NCBI RefSeq assembly: GCF_003725735.1
Contig: NZ_RJTM01000107.1
Location: 1-64,000 of the forward strand
Reading direction: 5' to 3'
Source of the DNA: Sinomicrobium pectinilyticum
Lineage (GTDB): Bacteria; Bacteroidota; Bacteroidia; Flavobacteriales; Flavobacteriaceae
DNA length: 64,000 nucleotides
Under the pieces are notes generated by a model that was not told the origin of the DNA, did no database searches, and worked only from the letters and a program-made list of their open reading frames with translations. Shown piece after piece: positions 25,710 through 35,582 of this stretch (position 1 is its first letter; each line of letters begins with the position of its first letter). Position numbers and translations under genes: made by a program.

Positions 25710-28706
25710 ATGAATTGTAAGCTATTCTCTATGGTGCCTGTAAAGACCGTTTGGGCTTTCTTTTTATTGGGGAGTTTGTTTTTATTACAACCTGTCCATG
25801 CCCAGGAAAAGACAATTACAGGTACGATAACCGATGAGCAGGGCGTGCCGTTACCGGGAGTAAACATCCTGGTACAGGGTACATCAACCGGAACCCAGAC
25901 CGATTTTGACGGTAATTATTCAATTGAAGCCGCACCGGGACAGGTCCTGGTGTTCACTTATATCGGACTAAAGAAGGAAGAAAGGACTGTGGGAAATTCG
26001 GACACGATAAGCCTGCAAATGAGTGAAGATGCCGAGGCATTGGATGAGGTGGTGGTTATAGGATACGGGACAGTAAAAAAATCTGACCTTACCGGTTCCG
26101 TGGCTTCCGTAAAAGAACGTGATCTTACGTCCATACCTGTTACCAATGCCCTGGAAACCATGCAGGGAAAAGTGCCGGGAGTAGACCTTACCAAATCCAG
26201 TGGACAAGCAGGAGCCGGACTCAATTTTTCCATACGCGGAAACCGCTCCCTGAATGCCGATAATGGCCCGCTTGTAGTAGTGGACGGTATGATCTATGGC
26301 TCCACACTGGATGTAAACCCCAATGATATTGCCTCCGTAGAGGTGCTTAAAGATGCATCCGCAACAGCTATATATGGTACATTGGGAGCAAACGGGGTTG
26401 TACTGATCACCACTAAAAAAGGGAGATCCGGAAAGAGCAAAGTCTCCGTAAACAGTTATTACAGTTTGCAAACCCTGGGAGGATATGCGGATATCATGAG
26501 CGGACCGGAATGGGTACAATTACGAAGGGAGTCCAGGAGAACCGTGGGAGAGTGGAGCAGTCCGGCCGATGATGCCAATATCTTTAACCCAACCCAACTG
26601 GAGAATTTTCAGAACGGTATCTGGACGGACTGGGCAGACCAGCTTCTCGGTACCGGTAGTCAGCAAAATCACCAGGTAAGTATTTCGGGAGGATCGGAAA
26701 AAACGACATATTATTTCTCTATGGAATACTTCCGCGAAGAAGGCCTTTTGCAAAATGATAACCTGGACCGTTACAGCGGTCGTTTGACCGTAGACCATAA
26801 AGTACTGGACAACCTGAAAGTTTCCTCCAACATTATGTATACCATGAAAGACCATGACCGGAGGAGGGACCCGCTCAACCAGGCCAACAAAATGAGCCCG
26901 CTGGGCAGGCCCTATGATGATGAAGGAAACCTTATTACTTTTCCCGTAGGTGATAGCTCTACACTTAACCCGCTGGTGGACGAACTGCCGGGGAATTATA
27001 CGGACAACGAAGACAACAAGCGTTTTTTCGGTAATATCAGCCTGGACTGGACACCTATAGAAAACCTTACATTCACCTCCCGCCTCGGCATAGATCATAT
27101 GAATTTCCGAAGAGGTATTTTTTCCGCTACCAATACCCTGGAAGTAGGGGCGGATGGCCTGTCACTGGCCAGTGCGGAGAATGGGACCTTTAACCGGACT
27201 ACCTGGGAAAACTTTGCCAATTATACCTATACTACAGGGAAACACGAAATATCCGGGTTACTCGGTACCAGTATATGGAAAACCGTAGAAGAAAATTATA
27301 CCGCTGAAGGAAGAGACCTGGCTTCGGCAACGATGTTGTTCCATAATTTGGGCGGATTGCAGTCCCAGATACGGGTAAACAGTAATCTGGAGGAAAAACA
27401 ACTGGCCTCTTTCTTCGGAAGGGTCAATTATAAATATGCAGACAAGTACCTCTTTACCCTGTTGATGCGGGCAGACGGTTCTTCCGTTCTCTCTCCGGGC
27501 AACAAGTGGGGGTATTTTCCTTCCGGGGCCTTCTCATGGGTGCTCAAGGAAGAGAATTTCCTGAAAGACAGCCAGACGATATCACAGTTAAAAGCAAGGG
27601 TGAGTTACGGTATCTCCGGTAACAGTGCGGTATCGCCATATCAAACTCTCGGAAGCCTTTCCAAAAGTACTTATGCTTATGACCACGGTACGGACGAGAC
27701 CCCTGCATTCGGTTACTATCCTTCGCTTATAGCTTCCAATAACCTGAGCTGGGAAACCACGGCAACGACCAACCTCGGTCTCGATTTCGGTTTTTTCAAT
27801 AACAGGATCTCCGGGTCTCTTGACGTATATCAGCAAAACACCAGCGACCTGCTGATGCAAAGGGCATTACCTACGTCATCCGGGTTTAGTACGGCATGGG
27901 ACAATATCGGTAAAACCCGTAACAGGGGCGTTGAGCTGTATGTGAACACCATGAATATTGTTCCTCAAAACAATGGTTTCGGCTGGAGTTCCGATATTAC
28001 ATTTACGACTAATAAAGAAGAAATACGGGAACTTCCGGAAGGAGACCGCGACCTGGCAAACGGATGGTTTGTCGGACAACCCATCGAATCTTTCTACGAT
28101 TATGAAAAACTGGGGATCTGGCAGCTCGACGAAGCGGATCAGGCAGCATCCTACGGACAGGAACCGGGAGATATAAAAGTAAAAGACCAGGACGGTGACG
28201 GGGTGATCACCCCGGAAGACAGGACTATCATAGGAAGTACCGTACCCGACTATACCCTTGGGTTTAACAACAGGTTCAGCTATAGGGGGCTGGAACTTAA
28301 TGTGTTTGTATATGCAAGACAGGGACAGAGCATTATCAGTGAAGCTGCAGGTTCCTATAAGGTAGATGCCCTGGAAAACGGCCCGAAAGTGGATTACTGG
28401 ACCCCGGAGAATCCTACCAATGCCTACCCGAGACCCGATGCGGGAACAAGCCGGGCAAGTACCCAATATTACTCCACCTTGCAGTATGTGGACGGTTCTT
28501 TTATAAAGATCCGGGATATTACCCTGGCCTACAGCTTTCCGCAGTCCGTGACAGAATATCTGAAGATAGCCAAACTTCGCTGCTATGCTACCGCCAAGAA
28601 TTATTTTGTGTTTAGCAAAATAGATCCTTACGATCCCGAACGAGGAGGAAACCTGAGTTTCCCTATGACACGACAGTTGGTATTCGGAATTAATTTAGAA
28701 TTGTAA
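25710..28706 (+). CDS. SusC/RagA-type TonB-dependent transporter 2 (pectin locus)
   Basis: A 998-residue outer membrane transporter. The signal peptide ends at PVHAQ (about 31). A carboxypeptidase-like domain with PLPGVNILVQGT and TDFDGNYSIEA, the TonB box DEVVVIGYG, the plug signature PLVVVDGMIYGS and VEVLKDASATAIYGTLGANGVV, and a barrel ending FGINLEL follow. It lacks an STN domain. It is related to but clearly diverged from susC 1, so it probably takes a different pectic fragment. It is paired with the SusD gene 23 bp downstream. The start is 42 bp after the LacI-type operator. Confidence 0.95.
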   Translation: MNCKLFSMVPVKTVWAFFLLGSLFLLQPVHAQEKTITGTITDEQGVPLPGVNILVQGTSTGTQTDFDGNYSIEAAPGQVLVFTYIGLKKEERTVGNSDTISLQMSEDAEALDEVVVIGYGTVKKSDLTGSVASVKERDLTSIPVTNALETMQGKVPGVDLTKSSGQAGAGLNFSIRGNRSLNADNGPLVVVDGMIYGSTLDVNPNDIASVEVLKDASATAIYGTLGANGVVLITTKKGRSGKSKVSVNSYYSLQTLGGYADIMSGPEWVQLRRESRRTVGEWSSPADDANIFNPTQLENFQNGIWTDWADQLLGTGSQQNHQVSISGGSEKTTYYFSMEYFREEGLLQNDNLDRYSGRLTVDHKVLDNLKVSSNIMYTMKDHDRRRDPLNQANKMSPLGRPYDDEGNLITFPVGDSSTLNPLVDELPGNYTDNEDNKRFFGNISLDWTPIENLTFTSRLGIDHMNFRRGIFSATNTLEVGADGLSLASAENGTFNRTTWENFANYTYTTGKHEISGLLGTSIWKTVEENYTAEGRDLASATMLFHNLGGLQSQIRVNSNLEEKQLASFFGRVNYKYADKYLFTLLMRADGSSVLSPGNKWGYFPSGAFSWVLKEENFLKDSQTISQLKARVSYGISGNSAVSPYQTLGSLSKSTYAYDHGTDETPAFGYYPSLIASNNLSWETTATTNLGLDFGFFNNRISGSLDVYQQNTSDLLMQRALPTSSGFSTAWDNIGKTRNRGVELYVNTMNIVPQNNGFGWSSDITFTTNKEEIRELPEGDRDLANGWFVGQPIESFYDYEKLGIWQLDEADQAASYGQEPGDIKVKDQDGDGVITPEDRTIIGSTVPDYTLGFNNRFSYRGLELNVFVYARQGQSIISEAAGSYKVDALENGPKVDYWTPENPTNAYPRPDAGTSRASTQYYSTLQYVDGSFIKIRDITLAYSFPQSVTEYLKIAKLRCYATAKNYFVFSKIDPYDPERGGNLSFPMTRQLVFGINLEL

Positions 28707-28729
28707 GAACTCAAGAAAAGCTGGAAATC

Positions 28730-30379
28730 ATGAAATTAAGATTCATAACACTTATTACACTTATAGCCGGCGTGTTCGCTTCCTGTGAAAGCTTCCTCGA
28801 AGAAGATAACAAGTCCGGCCTCACCGCTGATGCTTACTATTCCACTTTAGAAGGTATAGAGGCACTGGTAAATGCCTGTTACACCCCCATGCGTTTCTGG
28901 TATGGGAAAGAGAACGGGATAGCCTTAACCGAAACGGGGACCGATATTTTTACCCGGGGTAACGGCATGGAGAACCCGCCGGTGGCGCTGTATAACTCGG
29001 ACCTGTCCGGGGCCAATACACCTATAGAATTTTACTGGACCCGGTTTTATTCGGCATTGAATACCTGTAATGCTGCAGTAGAACGTATACCGGAATCCCC
29101 GCTGGCAGAAAACCTCAAACCGGTCCGCATAGCAGAGGCAAGGTTTCTGCGGGCATTTTACCTGTGGCATATTGTAGAGACCTGGGGTAGCGTACATCTC
29201 TTTACCGAAGAAGTGAAAAACATCCAGGAAACCGCTACCCGTACCCCGGTAGACAGTTTTTACGACCAGATATTCGAAGACCTGGAATTTGCGGTTGAAA
29301 ACCTGCCGCCTTCATCCGAGGACTACGGAAGAGCTAACAGGGCAGCGGCAGAAGCCTTTCTGGCCAGGATGTATCTCACCAGGGGTGAAGATGCCCTTGC
29401 CTCCCGGCATGCTAAAAATGTAATAAACGACTATGGTTTTTCACTGGAGGACAACTATGCCGATCTCTGGGATATAAATAATGTAAGGAACCCGGAGATC
29501 GTGTGGCTGGTAAACTTTACGGCCGACCTGGTGCTGAACCTGGAACTGGAACACCCGGATGATGATATCCTGCTCCGGGACGGGGGCAATAACTCCCACT
29601 TGTTCTTCCTGATGACATACGACCAGTTGCCCGGAATGACCAGGGATATAGAAAACGGTCGTCCTTTTGCCCGTTTTATGCCCACTGCGCATTTACTGGA
29701 CCTGTTTGACGAAACGATGGATTCCCGTTTCGATGCCACATTCCAGAGTGTCTGGTATTGCAACAACCTGAACAATGCCCCGGAAGGGATGCAGCTCGGG
29801 GATACGGCAATCTATGCAACCAAGTATGTGATCCCTCAATCTGTGAAAGACAGCAAACCCTACACGGTTATAGACCGTAGCAGGACATATAACGACAATG
29901 ATGCTCCGCAGGTAAGGGACCGCTATGTATCCCTGCGAAAATTCCTCGATCCTTCACGCCAGACCATCTCCCAGCAACAGGGAAAAAGAGATGCTTTTGT
30001 TATAAGGCTTGCGGAGATGTACCTCATTGTCGCCGAAGCGGAAATGAACCTTGGAAATACGGGGGAAGCCGTACAATATTTTAACGAAGTGAGAAGAAGG
30101 GCAGCGCTGCCGGGGCATGAAGATGATATGGAAATTTCCGAAGGGGACCTCAATATAGACATGATACTCGACGAAAGAGCGAGGGAATTTGCCGGAGAGC
30201 AGTTGCGCTGGTTTGACCTGAAACGTACCGGAAAACTTGTTGAAAGAGTACAGCAATGGAACCCGGATGCGTCAGCCAACATTCAGCCTTATCACCAGGT
30301 AAGGCCGATACCGCAGTCCCAGCTCGATGCCGTTACCAATAAAAGTGAGTTTACCCAAAACGAAGGCTACAACAGATAG
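28730..30379 (+). CDS. SusD/RagB-type glycan-binding lipoprotein 2 (pectin locus)
   Basis: A 549-residue lipoprotein (lipobox Cys in GVFASCESFLEED). SusD features are ARFLRAFYLWHIVETWG in the N-domain, RLAEMYLIVAEAEMNLG in the central helices and DERAREFAGEQLRWFDLKRTGKL near the end. It forms the lid of the SusC 2 barrel. It is followed by a strong terminator (30413-30452), which separates the SusC/D pair from the enzyme genes downstream. Confidence 0.95.
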   Translation: MKLRFITLITLIAGVFASCESFLEEDNKSGLTADAYYSTLEGIEALVNACYTPMRFWYGKENGIALTETGTDIFTRGNGMENPPVALYNSDLSGANTPIEFYWTRFYSALNTCNAAVERIPESPLAENLKPVRIAEARFLRAFYLWHIVETWGSVHLFTEEVKNIQETATRTPVDSFYDQIFEDLEFAVENLPPSSEDYGRANRAAAEAFLARMYLTRGEDALASRHAKNVINDYGFSLEDNYADLWDINNVRNPEIVWLVNFTADLVLNLELEHPDDDILLRDGGNNSHLFFLMTYDQLPGMTRDIENGRPFARFMPTAHLLDLFDETMDSRFDATFQSVWYCNNLNNAPEGMQLGDTAIYATKYVIPQSVKDSKPYTVIDRSRTYNDNDAPQVRDRYVSLRKFLDPSRQTISQQQGKRDAFVIRLAEMYLIVAEAEMNLGNTGEAVQYFNEVRRRAALPGHEDDMEISEGDLNIDMILDERAREFAGEQLRWFDLKRTGKLVERVQQWNPDASANIQPYHQVRPIPQSQLDAVTNKSEFTQNEGYNR

Positions 30380-30412
30380 CATGTTCTCATAAATTTAGTT
30401 TAGTGTTTGAAA

Positions 30413-30452
30413 GGAGCCCGGTTAGTGTGTTGTTTAAGGGGCTCCTTTTTTT
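30413..30452 (+). terminator. Terminator after susD 2
   Basis: GGAGCCC (30413-30419) pairs with GGGCTCC (30439-30445) and is followed by seven T. It is placed 33 bp after the susD stop. Confidence 0.88.
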
Positions 30453-30470
30453 AAAATTTCAATCCTCAAT

Positions 30471-30530
30471 GTCATTCTGAGCCCTTCGACTGTCGCTCAA
30501 GGCAGGCTAAAGCAAAGAATCCCATTGAAG
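30471..30530. repeat. Dispersed flavobacterial intergenic repeat (GTCATTCTGAGC type)
   Basis: GTCATTCTGAGCCCTTCGAC, then a segment ending AAAGCAAAGAATCC, matches the general form of a repeat seen in many Flavobacteriia intergenic regions. It lies between the terminator of susD 2 and the DUF4861 gene. Confidence 0.5.
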
Positions 30531-30570
30531 GGAAATTTGGAATTTAAAGTTTAATCATAACGATCAAACC

Positions 30571-31587
30571 ATGAATACACTTAAAATCACAGTCGTTTTG
30601 TCTCTACTTGCCCTGATATCTTGTAAAGACAAAGAAAAAAAAGAAGAAAAAGAACCCGGAACAGAAAAGGTAGAAACCGTAGTTTCGTCAAAACCTGTCT
30701 ATGCCGAAATTTCGATCAAGGAAGGCGGTCAATGGCAGGACGGCCCCCGGGACCATAAAGAATACGTGGGGGGGACGTTTAAGAACGTTAATAGCCTGGA
30801 AGTTCCCGAAGAACACACCGATCACACCTGGTACATCCGTTACGAAGGTCCGGGATGGGAAAATAAAAATGTAGGCTATCGCCTGTACCTCGATTGGCGT
30901 AATGCTATTGACGTGTGGGGAAAAAAAGTGGATAGTCTCGTACTGCCTTACGTAGGACAGGACGGTTTCGATTCCTACCACGAACCTGCCGATTGGGGAA
31001 TGGATGTACTTAAAGTAGCCCAGGGTTTGGGTGTTGGTAGTTACGGCCGCCAGGTTGAAGGGACTACCCATCATTTTAATGTTGTGGCAAATACCTCGGC
31101 CCAAGTTGAAAATACGGATAATGAAGCCCGGGTAACCATCAATTACAAAGGTTGGGAAACTCCCGGCGCTACTATCGATCTGCAAAGCGAACTCAGCATG
31201 TATCCCGAAGGGCGATATATGAAAGCCGTGCTGAAACCCTCTGAAAAGGTAGAAGGACTTTGTACCGGTATCGTTAAATTTGACAATATCGATTTTCTTC
31301 AAAAGGAAGGTGAACAATGGGGGTACATCGCCACTTATGGCAAGCAATCCCTGTCGGGTAACGACGATGACCTTGGAATGGCTGTTTTCTATAAGCTTTC
31401 GGAAACCGCAGAAACCACTAAAGGTGAACACGACCACCTCGTTATCTTTAAACCGGCCGATACGGTAACGTATTACCTTCTTGCCGCCTGGGACCAGGAA
31501 AAGGATGGAATTACAACCCGGGAAGGATTTACTACACATTTGAATGAACTATTAACCCAATTGGATTCCGAAGGGAAGCTGGAGTAA
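30571..31587 (+). CDS. DUF4861 lipoprotein
   Basis: A 338-residue lipoprotein (LLALISCKDKEKK, Cys about 18, followed by a Lys/Glu-rich linker). The mature part fits the DUF4861 family: GTFKNVNSLEVPEEHTDH, YRLYLDWRNAIDVWGKK and a long beta-rich domain to the end. Family members occur beside GH105 and PL enzymes in pectin and ulvan loci. Its own activity has not been assigned, so it could be an unrecognised lyase, hydrolase or binding protein. It is the first gene of the enzyme operon, 43 bp before GH105. Confidence 0.8.
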   Translation: MNTLKITVVLSLLALISCKDKEKKEEKEPGTEKVETVVSSKPVYAEISIKEGGQWQDGPRDHKEYVGGTFKNVNSLEVPEEHTDHTWYIRYEGPGWENKNVGYRLYLDWRNAIDVWGKKVDSLVLPYVGQDGFDSYHEPADWGMDVLKVAQGLGVGSYGRQVEGTTHHFNVVANTSAQVENTDNEARVTINYKGWETPGATIDLQSELSMYPEGRYMKAVLKPSEKVEGLCTGIVKFDNIDFLQKEGEQWGYIATYGKQSLSGNDDDLGMAVFYKLSETAETTKGEHDHLVIFKPADTVTYYLLAAWDQEKDGITTREGFTTHLNELLTQLDSEGKLE

Positions 31588-31630
31588 TTGTTCCTTTTTT
31601 TAGAAATTTAACCAGATTAACCGTTTTAGA

Positions 31631-32869
31631 ATGAAAATCATCAACCTGATAAAAACCACTTGTTTGTTGCTGCTTTCAGTAGCTGTTTTTTCCTGTAAAT
31701 CCAAACAAGAAGAAAAAACCGAAACTCAGAAAGAAACAAAAATAGTCGCCGAGAACCTGAAATGGTCCGAGAGAATGGCTTTGTCTGAAATGGAGCGTTT
31801 TCCCGAAGCCTGGCAACTCGATTTTCATACCAAACCCAAATGGAGTTATACCCAGGGACTGGTTTTGAAAGGATTTGAAGAACTGTATAAAAAAACCGGC
31901 AAGGAAGTCTATTATAATTATATAAAAGCTTTCGGAGATAAGATGGTCAATGCCAAAGGAGAGATACTCACCTATGATATGGAAAAGTATAACATAGATA
32001 TGATCAATGCCGGTAAGACGCTGCTATATCTTTACGATAAAACCGGGGAGGAAAAATATCTCCTGGCCATTCAAACACTTAGAAAGCAACTGGACAATCA
32101 CCCCAGGACTTCCGAAGGCGGGTTCTGGCACAAAAAAATATACCCCTGGCAGATGTGGCTGGACGGTCTCTATATGGGACAACCGTTCTATGCGGAATAC
32201 ACTAAGACTTTTGAAAAAGGAGAAGCTGCGGAAAAGGCTTTTGACGACATTGCCCTGCAATTTCAGCAGATACAAAAACATTCCAGGGACGAGGAAACAG
32301 GATTGTTATACCACGGATGGGATGAAAGCCGCGAACAAAAATGGGCGGATAAAGAGACCGGGACTTCTCCGCATTTCTGGTCCCGTGCCCTCGGATGGTA
32401 TGCTATGGCACTTGTAGATGTACTGGACTTCTTCCCGGAACATCATCCGTCCAGGAAGGACTTAATCGAATACCTGAACCAGCTCGCCGTAGCTTTGACG
32501 GATTATCAGGATAAAGATTCCGGACTCTGGTACCAAGTTACAGATCAAGGGAACAGGGAAGGTAATTACCTGGAAGCTTCCGGCTCCTGTATGTTCATTT
32601 ATTCCCTCGCTAAAGGCGTACGAAAGGGGTATCTGCCGGAATCTTATATGGATGTAGCAAAAAAAGGATATCAGGGTGTACTGGACCATCTCATAGAAGT
32701 CGAAGACAATGGTGTGGTAAACCTTACACAGGTATGTGCTGTAGCAGGACTGGGTGGAAATCCGTATCGCGATGGTACCTATGAATATTACGTGAACGAA
32801 AAAATACGGTCCAATGATCCGAAAGGGACAGGCCCGTTCATCCTGGCCAGCCTGGAACTGGATAAATAG
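31631..32869 (+). CDS. GH105 unsaturated galacturonyl/rhamnogalacturonyl hydrolase
   Basis: A 412-residue lipoprotein (lipobox Cys about 22 in VFSCKS) with an (alpha/alpha)6 barrel of the GH88/GH105 type. The catalytic motif QMWLDGLYMGQPF places the general acid Asp at residue 178. HFWSRALGWYAMALVDVLD and NGVVNLTQVCAVAGLGG further match the family. It removes the 4,5-unsaturated uronic acid left at the non-reducing end by pectate or rhamnogalacturonan lyases. It therefore acts after the PL1 enzyme of this locus, probably in the periplasm. Confidence 0.93.
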   Translation: MKIINLIKTTCLLLLSVAVFSCKSKQEEKTETQKETKIVAENLKWSERMALSEMERFPEAWQLDFHTKPKWSYTQGLVLKGFEELYKKTGKEVYYNYIKAFGDKMVNAKGEILTYDMEKYNIDMINAGKTLLYLYDKTGEEKYLLAIQTLRKQLDNHPRTSEGGFWHKKIYPWQMWLDGLYMGQPFYAEYTKTFEKGEAAEKAFDDIALQFQQIQKHSRDEETGLLYHGWDESREQKWADKETGTSPHFWSRALGWYAMALVDVLDFFPEHHPSRKDLIEYLNQLAVALTDYQDKDSGLWYQVTDQGNREGNYLEASGSCMFIYSLAKGVRKGYLPESYMDVAKKGYQGVLDHLIEVEDNGVVNLTQVCAVAGLGGNPYRDGTYEYYVNEKIRSNDPKGTGPFILASLELDK

Positions 32870-32917
32870 TTCCGGAATTGTGAATTATCAGGTATTTTTC
32901 TTTATGGCCTCTAAGTT

Positions 32918-32945
32918 CCCCTCTTGAGAGGGGCTAGGGGTGTGT
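32918..32945. repeat. Flavobacterial intergenic hairpin repeat
   Basis: CCCCTCT-tg-AGAGGGG followed by CTAGGGGTGTGTT. This hairpin and tail form a common dispersed intergenic motif of Flavobacteriia. It sits between the GH105 and GH43 genes. Confidence 0.5.
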
Positions 32946-33059
32946 TCCTGATGAAAATATAAATATAAGAGTTATTAGTTCGGGAATTGTAAGATCCCGG
33001 TGTGTTTTTCCGGTGCCGATGACACTTTTAGGCCGGACGTATAAAAATAAATATTACCG

Positions 33060-34688
33060 ATGCATAAAATAAGTACGACCATAGCGTTATTTACCCTATT
33101 GTTATCACAACCAGTTCTGTTCGCCCAGGAATTCGTATCCGAAGCCTGGGTATCCGACCAGGGAGACGGAACCTATAAAAATCCAATTTTACATGCCGAC
33201 TATTCCGATCCGGATATATGTAAGGTAGGCGATGATTTTTATATGACGGCATCCAGTTTTAATGCCATTCCCGGATTGCCCATATTGCATTCGAAGGACC
33301 TGGTCAATTGGAAGCTGATAGGTTATGCGCTGGACCGCCAGCCACCTTTCGAGCACTTCAGTAAGCCCCAGCACGGTAACGGGGTATGGGCGCCGGCCAT
33401 CAGACATCATAACGGAGAATTTTACATCTACTATGGCGACCCGGATTTTGGCATTTACATGATAAAATCAGAAGATCCGGCCGGACCGTGGGAAGAGCCC
33501 GTACTGGTGGAAGAGGGGAAAGGCCTTATCGATGCCTGCCCGCTTTGGGATGACGACGGAAAAGCATACCTGGTGCATGCTTACGCGGGAAGCCGGGCCG
33601 GGATAAAAAGTGTTGTTGTGGTGAAACCCATGAATCCCGAAGGGACAAAAGTTACCGGGGCAGGTAAACTGGTTTTTGACGGTCACGATGCTCATCCTAC
33701 CGTAGAAGGAACCAAATTTTACAAGAGGAACGGCTATTACTACATATTTGCCCCGGCCGGGGGCGTTTCTACCGGGTGGCAACTGGCCATGAGGGCAAAA
33801 CATCCGTATGGGCCTTATGAAGAAAGAATAGTAATGGACCAGGGAAAAACCGATATCAATGGCCCGCACCAGGGCGGTTGGGTAGAACTCGACAACGGCG
33901 AAAACTGGTTTGTACATTTTCAGGACAAGGAAGCATACGGACGTATTGTACACCTGCAGCCGATGGAATGGAAAAATGACTGGCCTGTAATAGGTGAAGA
34001 TCGTGACGGGGACGGAAAAGGTCAGCCTGTTTTAAGGCATAAAAAACCGGATGTGGGAAGGTCATATCCCATAGGAACCCCCCAGGATTCCGATGAGTTT
34101 GACGGAAATGACATTAGCCTGCAATGGCAATGGCACGCAAACCCGGAAGCAACATGGGCTTTTGTTAATCCTGCTGCGGGGAAACTGCGTTTATTCACCG
34201 ATAAATTGCCGGATGACAGCAAAAACCTTTGGGATGCGCCGAACCTGCTTCTGCAAAAATTTCCGGCGGAAGAATTTAAAGCCACTACCGCACTGGAATT
34301 TCATCCTAATCCCAAACTGGATAATGAAAAAGCAGGACTCATCGTCATGGGGATGAGCTATGCCTACATTTCGCTGGAAAGTAAAGACGGTGAAATACAT
34401 ATCAGCCAGGTGGTCTGCGAAGATGCGGAACACGGTAAACCGGAAAGAATTGCAGAGACAGTGAAGTTGAAAGGAAATAAAGTTCAGTTCCGGGTAGAAG
34501 TGACCAAGGGAGGGAAATGTACGTTCGGCTATAGTACCAATGGAAGTAAGTTTAAGTCTTTAGGGGAGACTTTCACGGCGGTCCCCGGAAAATGGATCGG
34601 GGCTAAAGTAGGGCTTTTTGCCATAAGGGATACGAAGATCAATGATTCCGGTTTCGCGGATATCGACTGGTTTCGCATTGAACAGTAA
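33060..34688 (+). CDS. GH43 family glycoside hydrolase with C-terminal beta-sandwich
   Basis: A 542-residue secreted protein (signal peptide to about residue 22, LFAQ). It has a five-bladed beta-propeller of GH43: NPILHADYSDPDICKVGDDFYM holds the catalytic base Asp (about D50), WDDDGKAYLVHAY the pKa modulator, and HPTVEGTKFYKRNGYYYIF the general acid Glu. The C-terminal about 190 residues (from SDEFDGNDISLQWQW) form a concanavalin-like sandwich, as in beta-xylosidase-type GH43 enzymes. Probable substrates are arabinose, xylose or galactose side chains of rhamnogalacturonan. The precise subfamily (possibly GH43_12) is a guess. Confidence 0.9.
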   Translation: MHKISTTIALFTLLLSQPVLFAQEFVSEAWVSDQGDGTYKNPILHADYSDPDICKVGDDFYMTASSFNAIPGLPILHSKDLVNWKLIGYALDRQPPFEHFSKPQHGNGVWAPAIRHHNGEFYIYYGDPDFGIYMIKSEDPAGPWEEPVLVEEGKGLIDACPLWDDDGKAYLVHAYAGSRAGIKSVVVVKPMNPEGTKVTGAGKLVFDGHDAHPTVEGTKFYKRNGYYYIFAPAGGVSTGWQLAMRAKHPYGPYEERIVMDQGKTDINGPHQGGWVELDNGENWFVHFQDKEAYGRIVHLQPMEWKNDWPVIGEDRDGDGKGQPVLRHKKPDVGRSYPIGTPQDSDEFDGNDISLQWQWHANPEATWAFVNPAAGKLRLFTDKLPDDSKNLWDAPNLLLQKFPAEEFKATTALEFHPNPKLDNEKAGLIVMGMSYAYISLESKDGEIHISQVVCEDAEHGKPERIAETVKLKGNKVQFRVEVTKGGKCTFGYSTNGSKFKSLGETFTAVPGKWIGAKVGLFAIRDTKINDSGFADIDWFRIEQ

Positions 34689-34727
34689 AGAGTGGTATGG
34701 GATTCAGTATTGAAAAATAGGAGTGAT

Positions 34728-35510
34728 ATGAAAAGATATGATGCGCTAGGTCGGAAGATCTGTTTTAGCATGTGTTTTATATTATTCACCGCCATTTGTC
34801 TTGCTCAGGCTACGGACAAAGAACAAAACTGGCCGGTGACGATCTTTACTATTGGAGATTCCACCATGGCAGACAAACCCCTGGAAGGGGGAAACCCAGA
34901 GCGTGGATGGTGCCAGTTGCTTCCGGAATTTCTCACCGGTGATGTGATAGTGGAAAATCATGCGGTCAACGGCAGAAGCTCCAGGAGTTTTATTTCGGAA
35001 GGACGGTGGGGCGAAGTGCTTTCCCGCCTGAGGAAAGGAGATTTCGTATTCATACAGTTCGGTCATAACGATCAGAAGTCGAAGGACCCTTCCAGGTATA
35101 CCAATCCGTATACGGGGTACCGGCAAAACCTGGAGAAATTTGTAAAAGAGACACGGGAGAAGGGTGCCACTCCCGTACTTTTCACGTCTATAGTACGCAG
35201 GAATTTCAATGAGTACGGGACACTTATCGATACGCATGGAGATTATCCGTTAGTGGTGAGGTTGGTTGCCGATGCCATGGAAGTACCCTTTGTGGACCTG
35301 CAACGGCTTACGGAAAATATGGAGCTGTCCTACGGGCCTGAAAAATCCAAAGAACTCCATTTATGGTATGCTCCCGGACAACTGGATATTTATCCCGATG
35401 GAAAGCAGGACGATACCCACTTGTCTGTTAAGGGGGCAAGAGAAGTTTCCGGACTTGCCGTAAAGGCACTGAAAGATATAGACTTAGGCTTGTATGAGTA
35501 TGTGAAATAG
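34728..35510 (+). CDS. Rhamnogalacturonan acetylesterase (SGNH/CE12-like)
   Basis: About 260 residues from ATG 34728, preceded by a good AGGAG. The signal peptide ends near LAQ (about 25). The SGNH hydrolase blocks are all present: block I GDST with nucleophile Ser45, block II NGRSSRSF, block III FGHND, and the terminal DDTH (Asp228, His231). It removes acetyl groups from rhamnogalacturonan-I backbones, which opens the polymer to lyases and GH105. It is the last gene of the pectin enzyme operon, 39 bp after GH43. Confidence 0.9.
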   Translation: MKRYDALGRKICFSMCFILFTAICLAQATDKEQNWPVTIFTIGDSTMADKPLEGGNPERGWCQLLPEFLTGDVIVENHAVNGRSSRSFISEGRWGEVLSRLRKGDFVFIQFGHNDQKSKDPSRYTNPYTGYRQNLEKFVKETREKGATPVLFTSIVRRNFNEYGTLIDTHGDYPLVVRLVADAMEVPFVDLQRLTENMELSYGPEKSKELHLWYAPGQLDIYPDGKQDDTHLSVKGAREVSGLAVKALKDIDLGLYEYVK

Positions 35511-35536
35511 CCTGCATTGGCTCTCTAAGAGTAATA

Positions 35537-35582
35537 ATCCCCCGGAATACAACTTTGTTTATCAGGTTGTATCCAGGGGGAT
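35537..35582. terminator. Hairpin downstream of the acetylesterase gene
   Basis: ATCCCCC and ATACAAC pair with GTTGTAT and GGGGGAT around a 12-nt loop, with a small internal bulge. No T-run follows, so it may act as a 3' processing or stabilising structure rather than an intrinsic terminator. Confidence 0.55.
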
